From CADEFX01 sp046154585 (GTDB taxonomy: Bacteria > Pseudomonadota > Alphaproteobacteria > Rhizobiales > Hyphomicrobiaceae), in contig JBJXDX010000111.1 of NCBI GenBank assembly GCA_046154585.1, positions 1 through 64,000 on the forward strand: a stretch of 64,000 bases of DNA. The letters are read 5' to 3'. Under the pieces are notes generated by a model. The model saw nothing but the letters and a program-made list of their open reading frames with translations. It did no database searches and had not been told where the DNA came from. Shown piece after piece: positions 45,438 to 54,219 of this stretch. Position 1 is the stretch's first letter, and each line of letters starts with the position of its first letter. A program made the translations under genes and the position numbers.

Positions 45438-45968
45438 TCAATCTGTGGGAGGCGCCGTATCGCCCGGCCCGAGCGGCAGCTGCATGATGACCGAGTCGAG
45501 CCAGCGCCCGTGTTTGTACCCCACCGAATGCACGGTTCCCGAGAAGCGGAAGCCCAACGAACGGTGCAGGCCGATTGATCCGGACTGCGCGGAATCGCCG
45601 ATGACGGCAATCATCTGCCGGTAGCCGCGTTCGGTGCACACGTCGATCAGAGCTTTGAGAAGCACGCGGCCCACGCCGCGGCGATGCGCATCCGTGGAGA
45701 CGTAGATCGAATTCTCGACGCTGAACCGGTACGCCGGACGGGGCCGGTACGCGCCGGCATAGGCATAGCCGAGGATGGTCCCGTCCGCCTCCGCCACCAG
45801 ATAGGGGAAACCCGCATCTGTCAGCGCGTGGAAGCGGCGATGCATCTCGGCCTGATCCGGCGGCTCCAATTCGAAGCTGGCAGTGCCATTCAGCACGGCC
45901 GGCTGGTAGATGGCGGTAATGGCGGGGAGATCTGCTTCTGTGGCGGATCTGACGGCGATTGCAGACAT
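45438..45968 (-). CDS. GNAT family N-acetyltransferase (phosphinothricin acetyltransferase-like)
   Basis: A 176-residue acetyltransferase. The acetyl-CoA loop DAHRRGVGRVLLKALID lies at residues about 93-110, with VRSATEADLPAITAIYQPAVLNG at the start and IGLHRSLGFRFSGTVHSVGYK near the end, as in the PAT/YncA group. Such enzymes acetylate phosphinothricin, methionine sulfoximine or related amino acid analogues; the natural substrate is often methionine derivatives. Length and motifs look intact. Confidence 0.9.
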   Translation of the reverse strand: MSAIAVRSATEADLPAITAIYQPAVLNGTASFELEPPDQAEMHRRFHALTDAGFPYLVAEADGTILGYAYAGAYRPRPAYRFSVENSIYVSTDAHRRGVGRVLLKALIDVCTERGYRQMIAVIGDSAQSGSIGLHRSLGFRFSGTVHSVGYKHGRWLDSVIMQLPLGPGDTAPPTD

Positions 45969-46015
45969 GCCCTGGTTCGCTCTGTTGGACGAGCCCGTTC
46001 TTGCCTCACGCCGCG

Positions 46016-46050
46016 CCAAAAGCAAAGGGGCCCCGCACCTGCAGGGCCCC
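46016..46050 (-). terminator. Rho-independent terminator of the Bax-inhibitor-1 gene
   Basis: On the minus strand a perfect 7-bp stem GGGGCCC/GGGCCCC with a 10-nt loop is followed by TTTGCTTTT. It sits about 25 bases after the stop of the Bax-inhibitor gene and before the start of the acetyltransferase gene, so the two are separate transcripts. Confidence 0.85.
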
Positions 46051-46075
46051 GATGACTTGAATTCAGACGCTCGGT

Positions 46076-46876
46076 CTATTCGCGGTTGCCGAACAGATAC
46101 AGCAGCGACTGGAACATGTTGATGAAGTCGAGGTACAGGCTCAACGCACCCATGATGGCCGCCTTGGTCATCACGGCGGCATCACCTGCCACTTCGTAGT
46201 ACATGTCCTTGATCCGCTGCGTGTCGTACGCCGTCAGGCCGGCGAAGGCGAGAACGCCGATCACCGAGATGGCGAACTGCAGCGCAGACGACTGCAGGAA
46301 GATGTTGACGACCGAGGCGATGACGATGCCGATCACGCCCATGATGAGGAACGTGCCCCAGCCCGACAGATCCTTCTTCGTCGTGTAGCCCCAAAGGCTA
46401 AGCGCGCCGAAGGTGGCTGCCGTGATGAAGAACACGCGGGTGATCGAAACGCCCGTGAACACCAGGAAGATGGTCGACATCGAGGCGCCCATGAGCGCGG
46501 CGAACGCCCAGAAGCTGATCTGCGCGGTCCCGACGCTCATCTTGTCCACGCGGAAGGACATGAAGAACACCATCGCCAGAGGCGCCAGCATCAGCACCCA
46601 TTTCAGAGGGCTAGCAAACACCAGCTGCCCGAACGGGGTCAGAAACAGGCCGTTCCGCAGGCCCATCATCCGGCCGTCGGCTTGCGCCGCCAGCGCAGGG
46701 TCGGTCGTGACCGCCAGCGTGTAGATCGCATAGGCGACAAGCCCGGTCAGGGCGACGCCTGCGCCCATGTAGTTATAGACACGCAGCATGTATGCGCGCA
46801 GACCAGCGTCGACCACTTCGCCGCGCGTCTGCGCTGCGGAGCCAACGTGCGCATACCTGTTGTCGATTTGTGCCAT
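46076..46876 (-). CDS. Bax inhibitor-1/YccA family protein
   Basis: A 266-residue protein with seven hydrophobic segments. The conserved AGLTAYDTQRIKDMYYE near residue 205 carries the pH/calcium-gate aspartate, and the C-terminus reads LYLDFINMFQSLLYLFGNRE. Related E. coli YccA modulates FtsH proteolysis; others are calcium leak channels. ATG 46876 is preceded by AAGGGA at suitable spacing; an in-frame GTG at 46930 would add 18 residues. A defined terminator follows. Confidence 0.93.
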   Translation of the reverse strand: MAQIDNRYAHVGSAAQTRGEVVDAGLRAYMLRVYNYMGAGVALTGLVAYAIYTLAVTTDPALAAQADGRMMGLRNGLFLTPFGQLVFASPLKWVLMLAPLAMVFFMSFRVDKMSVGTAQISFWAFAALMGASMSTIFLVFTGVSITRVFFITAATFGALSLWGYTTKKDLSGWGTFLIMGVIGIVIASVVNIFLQSSALQFAISVIGVLAFAGLTAYDTQRIKDMYYEVAGDAAVMTKAAIMGALSLYLDFINMFQSLLYLFGNRE

Positions 46877-47010
46877 GTGTTCGATTCCCTTTAGAACCTC
46901 TCCATGGCCCGAGGGGGCCACGTCGCTCACAGAATATGTCCGCAGATCGCGTCGCTTTCAAGAACTCAACCGAAAAAGCGTGCGCGTAACCGCATTAAGG
47001 CACTGCTTAT

Positions 47011-47024
47011 TAGACGAACGTCTA
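47011..47024. promoter_or_regulatory. TetR-like palindrome upstream of the Bax-inhibitor-1 gene
   Basis: TAGACG-AA-CGTCTA is a 6+6 bp perfect inverted repeat with a two-base centre, about 135 bp upstream of the Bax-inhibitor start. The half-site resembles TetR-family operators. Next to it AGCTC-ATTTTT-GAGCT forms a second small inverted repeat. No TetR regulator is in the window. Confidence 0.35.
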
Positions 47025-47067
47025 TAGCTCATTTTTGAGCTTTGTTCAATTCAACACCCTAAGTTGC

Positions 47068-49653
47068 TCATTCCGCGCGCAAATACGGCACTGCGGGCGC
47101 GCGCAGGACGCGAGACGTGCCGATTCCTCCCAGAACAGCAACGAGGGTCAGGGCGACGCCAAGCGCCTGGGCGACGGCTGTCCAGGAGAACGCGAAGGGC
47201 AGATCCATCACTTGCGTGACGGCGATCCAGGCCACTAGGCCACCCAGGACAATGGCCAGAAGCGCTGTGACGGCCGCCAGCAGCGCATATTCGAAGAGAT
47301 GGGACCGCAGGATACGTGCCCGCGTGGCGCCGAGGGCCTTCAGGATGACGGCCTGCTGAATGCGCCTGCGCTGCGCGGTCGCCAGAGCGCCGGCAAGCAC
47401 CAGGGCACCCGCGGCGAGGGTTACGCCTCCTGCGACGCGGACCGCGGTCATGATGCGGCTGTAGACGGAGTTGAAAGCGTTGATGGCGTCCTTGACACGC
47501 AGCGTCGTGACCGCGGGATGCGCCTTGCCGATACTCCTGGCCAGAGCTGCCTCGGTAGCGAGCGGCACGTCCGCCGGCAGGCTGATGGTCGCAAGCAGGT
47601 TATGGGGCGCGCCGTGCAGAGCATTAGGGGAGAAGACCATCACGAAATTGATGGCCAGACTTTCCCATTTCACCTCGCGCAAGTTGGCGATGCGGGCCGT
47701 CAGGTTGCGGCCCAGAACGTTGACCGTCACCGTGTCGCCGACGCGAAGGTCCAATCCGCGCGCAAGCTCCGCCTCGAATGATACGAGCGGCTCGCCCGCA
47801 TAGTCCGCTGGCCACCAGGTGCCCTTCGTTACCGTCGATCCTTCAGGAACGTCATCGGCGAAAGTCAATCCGCGATCGCCGGTCAGCACCCATGATGATT
47901 CCGGTGCCGCTTTGATCTGATCCACCGGCGTATCGTTGAGGCGGATCAGGCGTCCGCGCAGCATCGGCGCGCTGTTGATCTGAGCGGCAGGCGTCTCGCG
48001 CTGCACCAGGTCGACCAGCGGCGCGAGTTCCGCGGAGGGAATGTCGAGGACGAAGTAGTCGGGAGAGTTCTGCGGCAGCCGGCTCGACAGCTCCGAGACG
48101 ATCGACGCGTTTGCCAAGGCCACGGCAACCAGCAGCGAAAGTCCAGCGCCCAGAGACAGGATGACGGAACGGGTCAAGCCCCCGGGCGCTCCGATGCTGC
48201 CAAGCGCAAGCGCGAGCTCCGTATTGCGGGGACGCGGGAGGCTGCGCGCCAGCGCCGTAATGCCGATGCCCAGAGCAATGAAGACGGCAAAGATGCCGGC
48301 GACGCTCAGGCAGAAGTACAGTGCAATGCGTTTTGACTCGGACGTGGCCAGCGCGAGTACGAGAAGGGCCGCGGCCACCGCGACGGTGGCCACGATGATG
48401 CGCGGGCGTGGCCATACGCGGCCTTCGGGCGCGACCTCCTCGCGAAACAGCACCGCAGCCCGCACCAGCTCCGCGCGTCCGAGCGGCCATAGCGCGAACA
48501 GAAGCGCCACCAGGAACCCGTAGGCGGTGGCAACCAGAAGACTTGCCGGCCGCACGCTGATCTCCGCTTGGATCGGCAGCGCATCGGCAAGCGCAAAGCT
48601 CATCGCGAACGGCAGCAGAAGCCCGGCAACGAGTCCGATCGCGACGCCGATGCCGGCGATCAGCAGTACCTGCACCAAGTGCAACGTAAAGATGGTGGCG
48701 CTGGTGGCGCCGAGGCTCTTGAAGGTGGCGATGATCTTGCGCCGGCGGTCGATGAAGGTCGCGACGGCATTGGCGACACCGACGCCGCCGACCAGCAAGG
48801 CCGTGAGGCCGATGAGGGTCAGGAACTGGCGCAGGCGCTCGAGCGTCCTTGTCACTTGCGGATGGGGATCGCGGCGATCGGCCACCGTGAAGCCGCCGTC
48901 GGGCAATTGCGCCTTCACCGCGTCGCGGAATTTGATCAATCCCTCGTTTTCATGGCCGTTGCCGCTCAGCGTCAGGGCATAGCGCCAGCGTACGAGACTG
49001 CCGGGTCCCGCTAGGCCCGTGTCGGGTAGCGTATCGAGGGAAACGAACACACGCGGACCGAAGGTCAGACGGTCGGTGAGCTTGTCGGGCTCGGCCGCGA
49101 CGGTGGCGCGAATCTCCACGGTGGCGTTGCCGAGCTGCATGCGGTCGCCGATCTTGAGGCCGAGCCGTTCCAGCAGGATCGGATCGACGGCGACACCCGG
49201 GCCTTGCTGTAGGGCGGTATCGACGCTGGTGCCGTTGCCGAGCGTCAGGCTGCCGACGAGCGGGTAGGCCTTGTCGACGCCTTTCAGCTCCACCATCACT
49301 TGCTCACTGGCGTCGGTCCGCCGCGCCATGGCCCGCAGGGTTGCCGTCTCGCTCACGCGTCCGCGGCTTTCCATCCAGGTCCGTTCAGGCGGCTCGGCCC
49401 GCCGATGCGGACGCGACAGCGTCACGTCGCCGCCTAGCAGGTTCTCTCCCTGCCGCTCGAAGCCCGCCCGGAGCGCGTCCGTCAGGGCTCCGACCGCCGT
49501 GATGACGGCGACGCCCAGTGCGACACAGGCGACGAACACATAGAAGCCGTGCAGGCCGCCGCGTAATTCGAGCACGGCGAAACCGATCAGCCGCCGGAAC
49601 CGGTGCGATGACGGCGGGGCGGCCGGCTGCAACGTAGCGACGTCGACGTTCAT
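47068..49653 (-). CDS. ybbP: FtsX-like ABC transporter permease (YbbP type)
   Basis: An 861-residue permease with about ten membrane helices in two FtsX sets: one after residue 25 (FVACVALGVAVITAVGALTD) with a large periplasmic domain, a middle cluster (LTALLVGGVGVANAVATFID), and a C-terminal set (AGGVTLAAGALVLAGALATAQRRRIQQAVILKALG). This matches YbbP. Its ATG overlaps the ybbA stop by 4 nt, so the pair form one exporter. The substrate is unknown; related systems act on lipoproteins or are mechanotransmission complexes. Confidence 0.92.
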   Translation of the reverse strand: MNVDVATLQPAAPPSSHRFRRLIGFAVLELRGGLHGFYVFVACVALGVAVITAVGALTDALRAGFERQGENLLGGDVTLSRPHRRAEPPERTWMESRGRVSETATLRAMARRTDASEQVMVELKGVDKAYPLVGSLTLGNGTSVDTALQQGPGVAVDPILLERLGLKIGDRMQLGNATVEIRATVAAEPDKLTDRLTFGPRVFVSLDTLPDTGLAGPGSLVRWRYALTLSGNGHENEGLIKFRDAVKAQLPDGGFTVADRRDPHPQVTRTLERLRQFLTLIGLTALLVGGVGVANAVATFIDRRRKIIATFKSLGATSATIFTLHLVQVLLIAGIGVAIGLVAGLLLPFAMSFALADALPIQAEISVRPASLLVATAYGFLVALLFALWPLGRAELVRAAVLFREEVAPEGRVWPRPRIIVATVAVAAALLVLALATSESKRIALYFCLSVAGIFAVFIALGIGITALARSLPRPRNTELALALGSIGAPGGLTRSVILSLGAGLSLLVAVALANASIVSELSSRLPQNSPDYFVLDIPSAELAPLVDLVQRETPAAQINSAPMLRGRLIRLNDTPVDQIKAAPESSWVLTGDRGLTFADDVPEGSTVTKGTWWPADYAGEPLVSFEAELARGLDLRVGDTVTVNVLGRNLTARIANLREVKWESLAINFVMVFSPNALHGAPHNLLATISLPADVPLATEAALARSIGKAHPAVTTLRVKDAINAFNSVYSRIMTAVRVAGGVTLAAGALVLAGALATAQRRRIQQAVILKALGATRARILRSHLFEYALLAAVTALLAIVLGGLVAWIAVTQVMDLPFAFSWTAVAQALGVALTLVAVLGGIGTSRVLRAPAVPYLRAE

Positions 49654-50345
49654 GCCGGCACCTGCACCGCCGATGCGGAGACAATACTCCCGTCGGCCAT
49701 GCGCACGATCCGCGCGCAGCGCGATGCCAGCTTCTCATCGTGCGTGACGAGGATCAGAGTGGTATTCCGGCGCGCCTGCGCCGCGAACAGCAGGTCCATG
49801 ACGTGCGCGCCGGTCGTGCCGTCGAGATTGCCGGTCGGCTCATCGGCCAGAAGCACACGCGGGCGCGTCACCAGCGCCCGCGCCAGTGCCACGCGCTGCT
49901 GCTCGCCACCCGAAAGCTGTGCCGGAAAATGCTGCAGCCGATGTGACAATCCCACCTCGTCGAGGAGCTCGGTCGCACGCGCGACGGCATCGGGTTGGTC
50001 CTGGAACTCCAGCGGCAAGGCCACGTTCTCGAGCGCGGTCATGGTCGGCACGAGATGAAAAGACTGGAAGACGATGCCCATGGAGCTGCCTCGGGCCAGC
50101 GCCAGCTCATCTTCATCGAGCTTGCCCAGATCGCGCCCGGCAACCACCACGCGACCCGATGTCGCTCTCTCGAGGCCCGCCAGCACCATCAGCAGCGAGG
50201 TTTTGCCCGATCCGCTCGGCCCGACGATGGCTACGGCCTCACCTGCTGGCACCGAAAGACTGACACCGCGCAGAATATCAACCCGTCCCGCACGGCTGGC
50301 CAGGGACAGGTAGACATCATCGGCATTTATGACGGTATTGGACAA
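49650..50345 (-). CDS. ybbA: ABC transporter ATP-binding protein (YbbA type)
   Basis: A 231-residue MacB/LolD-type ATPase. Walker A IVGPSGSGKTSLLMVLAGL, signature LSGGEQQRVALARAL and Walker B VLLADEPTGNLDG are present, with VFQSFHLVPTMTALENV in the Q-loop. It pairs with the overlapping permease gene and diverges from the arylesterase tesA, the same tesA-ybbA-ybbP order as in enteric bacteria. Confidence 0.93.
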   Translation of the reverse strand: MSNTVINADDVYLSLASRAGRVDILRGVSLSVPAGEAVAIVGPSGSGKTSLLMVLAGLERATSGRVVVAGRDLGKLDEDELALARGSSMGIVFQSFHLVPTMTALENVALPLEFQDQPDAVARATELLDEVGLSHRLQHFPAQLSGGEQQRVALARALVTRPRVLLADEPTGNLDGTTGAHVMDLLFAAQARRNTTLILVTHDEKLASRCARIVRMADGSIVSASAVQVPA

Positions 50346-50457
50346 TGCTGGCTCGCTGTTTGCTGGGAAGGGGCTTGCCCGGAGGCCTTGCGCTTTCTAC
50401 GTCATGAGGGTGGGGTTCTCGGGCGTAGAGCTTGGAAACGACTGACAGCCGGACATC

Positions 50458-51135
50458 ATGCAAAAGCATTTGGGCCACATGGTGCGCATCGTAGCGATCG
50501 TCAATGTTTTGCTCATGAGCGTATTTTGGGCGTCCACAGCCGGGGCCGACAACACCCCGCCGCGAATCGTGGTGCTCGGTGACAGTCTGACAGCCGGCTT
50601 CATGCTGAGCGAGAAGGACGCCTTTCCGGCCCAGCTCGAGCGCAAGCTGAAGGCGGCGGGCGTTGCCGTTGAGATCATAAACGCCGGCGTGTCGGGAGAT
50701 ACAACTGCGGCGGGTCTGGCTCGGCTCGACTGGGCCGTGCCTGACGGTGTCGACGCGGTCATTCTCGAGCTTGGCGCCAACGATGCCTTGCGTGGGTTCG
50801 ATCCCGGTAAGGCGCGTCGGAATCTGGCGACCATCATTTCCCGCCTGAAGAGCCGCAACATAGATGTGTTAATTGCCGGCATGATGGCACCGGGCAATTT
50901 GGGTGAAAGCTATGCCAGCGCCTTCAACGGTATCTTTCCGGATCTCGCCAAGGAGCATGATCTGCTTCTGTACCCCTTCTTTCTGCAGGGTGTGGCCATG
51001 CGTCATAACCTGAATCTGGGCGACGGCATCCATCCCAACGCCAAGGGCGTCGCCGCCATCGTCGATGGCATCATGCCGAAGGTCGAGGAGCTGATTGCGC
51101 GCGTGGAAGCGCGTCGCAAAGCTCCGCGCGGTTGA
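50458..51135 (+). CDS. tesA: Arylesterase / lysophospholipase L1-like GDSL hydrolase
   Basis: A 225-residue SGNH esterase. A signal peptide (IVAIVNVLLMSVFWAST) precedes the GDS block VVLGDSLTAGFML; Gly block AGVSGDT, Asn block ELGANDALRG and the final DGIHPNAKG with Asp/His complete the SGNH set. It hydrolyses acyl esters in the periplasm. An inner ATG at 50479 is a possible start and keeps the signal peptide. Divergent from ybbA. Confidence 0.92.
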   Translation: MQKHLGHMVRIVAIVNVLLMSVFWASTAGADNTPPRIVVLGDSLTAGFMLSEKDAFPAQLERKLKAAGVAVEIINAGVSGDTTAAGLARLDWAVPDGVDAVILELGANDALRGFDPGKARRNLATIISRLKSRNIDVLIAGMMAPGNLGESYASAFNGIFPDLAKEHDLLLYPFFLQGVAMRHNLNLGDGIHPNAKGVAAIVDGIMPKVEELIARVEARRKAPRG

Positions 51136-51150
51136 GAGCGAGAGTGTGTG

Positions 51151-51720
51151 ATGCCTCGACTGTTCACTGCGCTCGAGCTGCCGGAGCGTGTGCGGGTTCG
51201 GCTCGGTTTGATTCGCGGCCCGCTCGCCGGCGCCCGCTGGGTCGAGCCTGATAATTTCCATATCACGCTGCGCTTTGCCGGCGATATCGACAATCGCACC
51301 GCGGACGAGTTTGCCGGTTTTCTTGACGACATCGAGATCGAGCCGTTCGAGATCCGCATATCCGGGCTCGGCGCGTTCGGTGGGCGCGCGCCGCGCGTCA
51401 TCTGGGCCGGTGTCGAGGGCGGCAAGCAGCTCGAGCATCTGCAAAGGGCGCACGAGCGCGCGGCACGGTCAGCGGGCCTCGAGCCTGACTCGCAGGCCTA
51501 TCGGCCGCATGTCACGCTGGCGCGCCTCAGGGGGACGCGGCCAGACGCCGTGGCGCGCTTTCTGGGCTCGCGCGGTGGCCTCGTCTCCGAGCCGTTCCGG
51601 GTCGAGCGCTTCGTGCTGTTCTCTTCGCGGCCCGGTAGCGGCGGCGGTCCCTACGTGCCCGAGCACACGTTTCCACTGGCGCCGGGCTTTGACTATGAAC
51701 CTGATGAGATTGGGCTCTGA
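51151..51720 (+). CDS. thpR: RNA 2',3'-cyclic phosphodiesterase
   Basis: A 189-residue 2H phosphoesterase. The two catalytic HxTx motifs are seen: HITLRF near residue 38 and HVTLAR near residue 120. The start RLFTALELPERVR is typical of ThpR (formerly 2'-5' RNA ligase LigT). It opens 2',3'-cyclic phosphates on RNA ends. It follows tesA by 15 bp and is probably cotranscribed. An inverted-repeat element begins right after its stop. Confidence 0.92.
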   Translation: MPRLFTALELPERVRVRLGLIRGPLAGARWVEPDNFHITLRFAGDIDNRTADEFAGFLDDIEIEPFEIRISGLGAFGGRAPRVIWAGVEGGKQLEHLQRAHERAARSAGLEPDSQAYRPHVTLARLRGTRPDAVARFLGSRGGLVSEPFRVERFVLFSSRPGSGGGPYVPEHTFPLAPGFDYEPDEIGL

Positions 51721-51722
51721 GT

Positions 51723-51878
51723 TAGTGTCCCGATTCCGACGTTCGCTCGCCGACCCAGCCGAGAACTCCTGCGAACTTCGGAATCGGGACACTAGAATCA
51801 TCTTGCTAGTGTGATTCAGATCGAGAAATTCGCTCAGAGGCGGCCGGTAGATACGGGCGAATTTCTCGATCATCACAC
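51723..51878. repeat. Composite of two inverted repeats
   Basis: Arms 51723-51745 and 51772-51794 are a 23-bp inverted repeat with 22 matches, separated by 26 bp. Right after it, 51809-51833 and 51857-51878 form a second inverted repeat, identical except for a 3-base TCA insertion in the first arm. The right end enters the last codons of the phosphatase gene. The compact palindromic structure suggests a MITE or REP-type dispersed element. No transposase is present. Confidence 0.75.
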
Positions 51879-52337
51879 GAGCGAGGTCAGCAGGCCGGCG
51901 CAGCCGCCCTCGATGAGATCGAGCGCCAGCGCGTAGTCGTCGGGGCCGCCATGGAAGGGATCGGGGATGTCCTTCAGCCCATAGCCGGGAGCAAAGTCCA
52001 GGAGTAGGCGCACTTTGCCTTGTGCGCCCTCGGGTGCGAGGAGCAGCAGGTCCTGCCGGCTTGCCTCGTCCATGGCGAGGACTAGGTCATATGCAGCGAC
52101 ATCAGCCTCGGTGGCTTGCCGCGATCGCAGATCGGAGATGTCGATGCCGCGCGTGCTGGCGGCAGCTTGCGCCCGCGGATCGGGCGGATCGCCAATGCTG
52201 CGCACGCGCGTGCCGGCTGACGCGATCGTAAACGCGCTGCCCTGATCTGTCTGAAGCAGCAGGTGGCGCAACAGGCCTTCGGCCATAGGCGATCGGCAGG
52301 TGTTGCCAAGGCACACGAAAAGGATGCGGCGCGCCAT
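51873..52337 (-). CDS. Low molecular weight protein-tyrosine-phosphatase
   Basis: A 154-residue phosphatase. The P-loop VCLGNTCRSPMAEG near the N-terminus holds Cys-x5-Arg, and the general-acid aspartate lies in IPDPFHGGPDDY. It removes phosphate from tyrosine, or from arginine in some relatives. It ends 6 bp before the ogt gene's start region on the same strand and ends in an inverted repeat that supplies its final codons. Full-length and apparently functional. Confidence 0.93.
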   Translation of the reverse strand: MARRILFVCLGNTCRSPMAEGLLRHLLLQTDQGSAFTIASAGTRVRSIGDPPDPRAQAAASTRGIDISDLRSRQATEADVAAYDLVLAMDEASRQDLLLLAPEGAQGKVRLLLDFAPGYGLKDIPDPFHGGPDDYALALDLIEGGCAGLLTSLV

Positions 52338-52343
52338 CCGGGT

Positions 52344-52898
52344 CTAAAATCCAAAACCCATTTGCGCGGGATCATGCTGGCCGAGCCGGATGCCCTCCAG
52401 CTCGAGCAGCTTCAGCTTGGTCTGCGTTCCGCCCAGCGCCGAGAAGCCGCCCATCATGTTGCCGCTGGCGAGCACGCGATGGCAGGGAATGATGATCGGG
52501 ACAGGGTTCTTTCCCATCGCCTGCCCAACCGCTTGCGCTGTGCCCGGTGGCATTCCTACCCGGTCCGCCAGACCGCCGTAGGTGACAGTCTCGCCCCATC
52601 CGAGCTTGAGCATCTCCTTATAGAGCCGCTGCATAAACTCGGGCTTGCCGTCGAGATCGAGGGGAGCGCCGGACAGGTCGACCTTTTCGCCCGCAAAATA
52701 CTGCTGCAAACGCGCGATAGTCGGCTTTAGCCAGTCAGGAGGATCGGATTCGGCACCGTCGAGGTATCTCGTCAAGAGCTGGCGAGTGCACGCCTCGTCA
52801 CTGTCAGGGAGCTGCAGGCGCAAAAGACCCTGCTCGCTCCAGGCGAGGCCAACGGGACCGAAGGCAGTATCGATCAGGCTATAGTGCGGCACGGCCAT
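52344..52898 (-). CDS. ogt: Methylated-DNA--[protein]-cysteine S-methyltransferase
   Basis: A 184-residue DNA repair protein. The acceptor motif IPCHRVLASG, preceded by PVPIII and the helix-turn-helix arginine region VTYGGLADRVG, identifies an Ogt/MGMT protein that removes O6-alkyl from guanine. The N-terminal domain is the short type lacking an AraC-like half, so it is Ogt-like rather than Ada. It is 6 bp upstream of the phosphatase gene and likely cotranscribed. Confidence 0.95.
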   Translation of the reverse strand: MAVPHYSLIDTAFGPVGLAWSEQGLLRLQLPDSDEACTRQLLTRYLDGAESDPPDWLKPTIARLQQYFAGEKVDLSGAPLDLDGKPEFMQRLYKEMLKLGWGETVTYGGLADRVGMPPGTAQAVGQAMGKNPVPIIIPCHRVLASGNMMGGFSALGGTQTKLKLLELEGIRLGQHDPAQMGFGF

Positions 52899-53003
52899 TT
52901 TCCTTTCCGTACCCCCGAGAATTGATCCTATAACCGCAACCTTCTACGTGCCAGTTCGTCTAGCATGGCCGGCAGGCGACGGGCGACCCGAAAGGAGACA
53001 GCG

Positions 53004-53297
53004 ATGGCCATGAAACTCGCGGCTGACGAACGCGCGCAGGCCCTGGCGCGTGTGCCGGCCTGGACGCTGGTCGACGGACGTGACGCGATTTCCAGGTCGT
53101 TCAAATTCAAGGACTTCAACGAGGCGTTCGGCTTCATGACCCGCGCCGCGCTCCTTGCGGAGCGCATGGACCATCACCCCGAATGGTTCAACGTCTGGAA
53201 TCGGGTCGACGTCACGCTGTCGACGCACGACGCAGGCGGCTTGACGGAACTCGACATCAAGCTCGCCACAGCGATGGATGCATGCGCCGGCGGGTGA
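53004..53297 (+). CDS. phhB: 4a-hydroxytetrahydrobiopterin dehydratase
   Basis: A 97-residue pterin-4a-carbinolamine dehydratase. The DHHP-type motif ERMDHHPEWFNVWNRVDVTLSTHD and the FNEAFGFMTRAALLAE helix are diagnostic. It recycles oxidised pterin after hydroxylase turnover. AAAGGAGACAGCG precedes the ATG. No phenylalanine hydroxylase is nearby; instead a fatty-acid-hydroxylase family gene follows 122 bp later. Pterin-dependent alkylglycerol monooxygenases belong to that superfamily, which makes the pairing notable. Confidence 0.93.
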   Translation: MAMKLAADERAQALARVPAWTLVDGRDAISRSFKFKDFNEAFGFMTRAALLAERMDHHPEWFNVWNRVDVTLSTHDAGGLTELDIKLATAMDACAGG

Positions 53298-53419
53298 CGC
53301 TGCGATTGAAGGTTGACCGGCGACAGACTGCCATCCTATGCTGATATATCAGATGCCGGAAGTGCACCGCGGCCCATTGAAGGGCAAGGACAGCGGATGC
53401 CGGGGAGGTGAGGCCGATC

Positions 53420-54190
53420 ATGATCACGGAACGCCAGAAGAATTTTCGCCAGGAATACCGTTCGCGCATCATGGGCTTCTATGATGGCTACCTGCACATC
53501 GTCATCATCTACGCCATGGGTACGGCGGCGTTCTATGTCTACCTGCAGCACCTCTCGAACCCGAGCTGGCTCGAGCTTCTGACGATCCCCGTGGCCTTCC
53601 TGTTCACCAACCTGTTCGAATGGGCCGTGCACAAGTACATCATGCATCGGCCGATCCCCATCAAAGGACTGCGCGCCGTGTACGAGCGGCATACGCTCAA
53701 CCATCATCAGTTCTTCACAGACGAGGAAATGCGCTTCCGCGATCACAAGGACTGGCGCGTGACGGTGTTTCCGCCCTACGCGCTGGTGGTGTTCATCCTG
53801 ATGTCGATTCCGGCCGCGATCATCCTCGGCAATGTCTTTTCGCCCAACGTCGGCTGGCTCTTCATGTGTGTCACGACCGGCATGTACCTCATCTACGAGT
53901 TCATGCACTTCTGCTGCCACGTCGAGGAAAACTGGTTCGTCCGCACCTGTCCGTTCGTGAATACGCTGCGGCGTCATCACACCGCGCATCACAACGCACG
54001 GCTGATGATGGAGACGAACATGAACCTGACGTTTCCGATCGCCGACTGGTTCTTCGGTACATCGGATTTGCGGCGGGGTTTGCTCGGGCATCTGTTCAAC
54101 GGCTACGATACCAACCATTTGAAGGCGAACCTGCGCGGCCGGCCCAAGCGGCCGGATGAGGCTGCGTCCGCGCCCATGGGCAATTACTGA
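53420..54190 (+). CDS. Sterol desaturase/fatty acid hydroxylase family membrane protein
   Basis: A 256-residue integral membrane di-iron oxygenase. Histidine clusters are H71-x4-H76, H91-x3-H95-H96, H163/H167 and HHTAHH (H186-H191), the eight-histidine set of the superfamily. About four membrane segments surround them. It may hydroxylate fatty acyl, carotenoid or alkylglycerol substrates. The ATG at 53420 follows GGGGAGGTGAGG. Context with phhB raises a pterin-dependent monooxygenase as one possibility; no direct proof. Confidence 0.9.
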   Translation: MITERQKNFRQEYRSRIMGFYDGYLHIVIIYAMGTAAFYVYLQHLSNPSWLELLTIPVAFLFTNLFEWAVHKYIMHRPIPIKGLRAVYERHTLNHHQFFTDEEMRFRDHKDWRVTVFPPYALVVFILMSIPAAIILGNVFSPNVGWLFMCVTTGMYLIYEFMHFCCHVEENWFVRTCPFVNTLRRHHTAHHNARLMMETNMNLTFPIADWFFGTSDLRRGLLGHLFNGYDTNHLKANLRGRPKRPDEAASAPMGNY

Positions 54191-54219
54191 GCGTCGATGA
54201 GTCAAGGCGGGAGGTTTCG

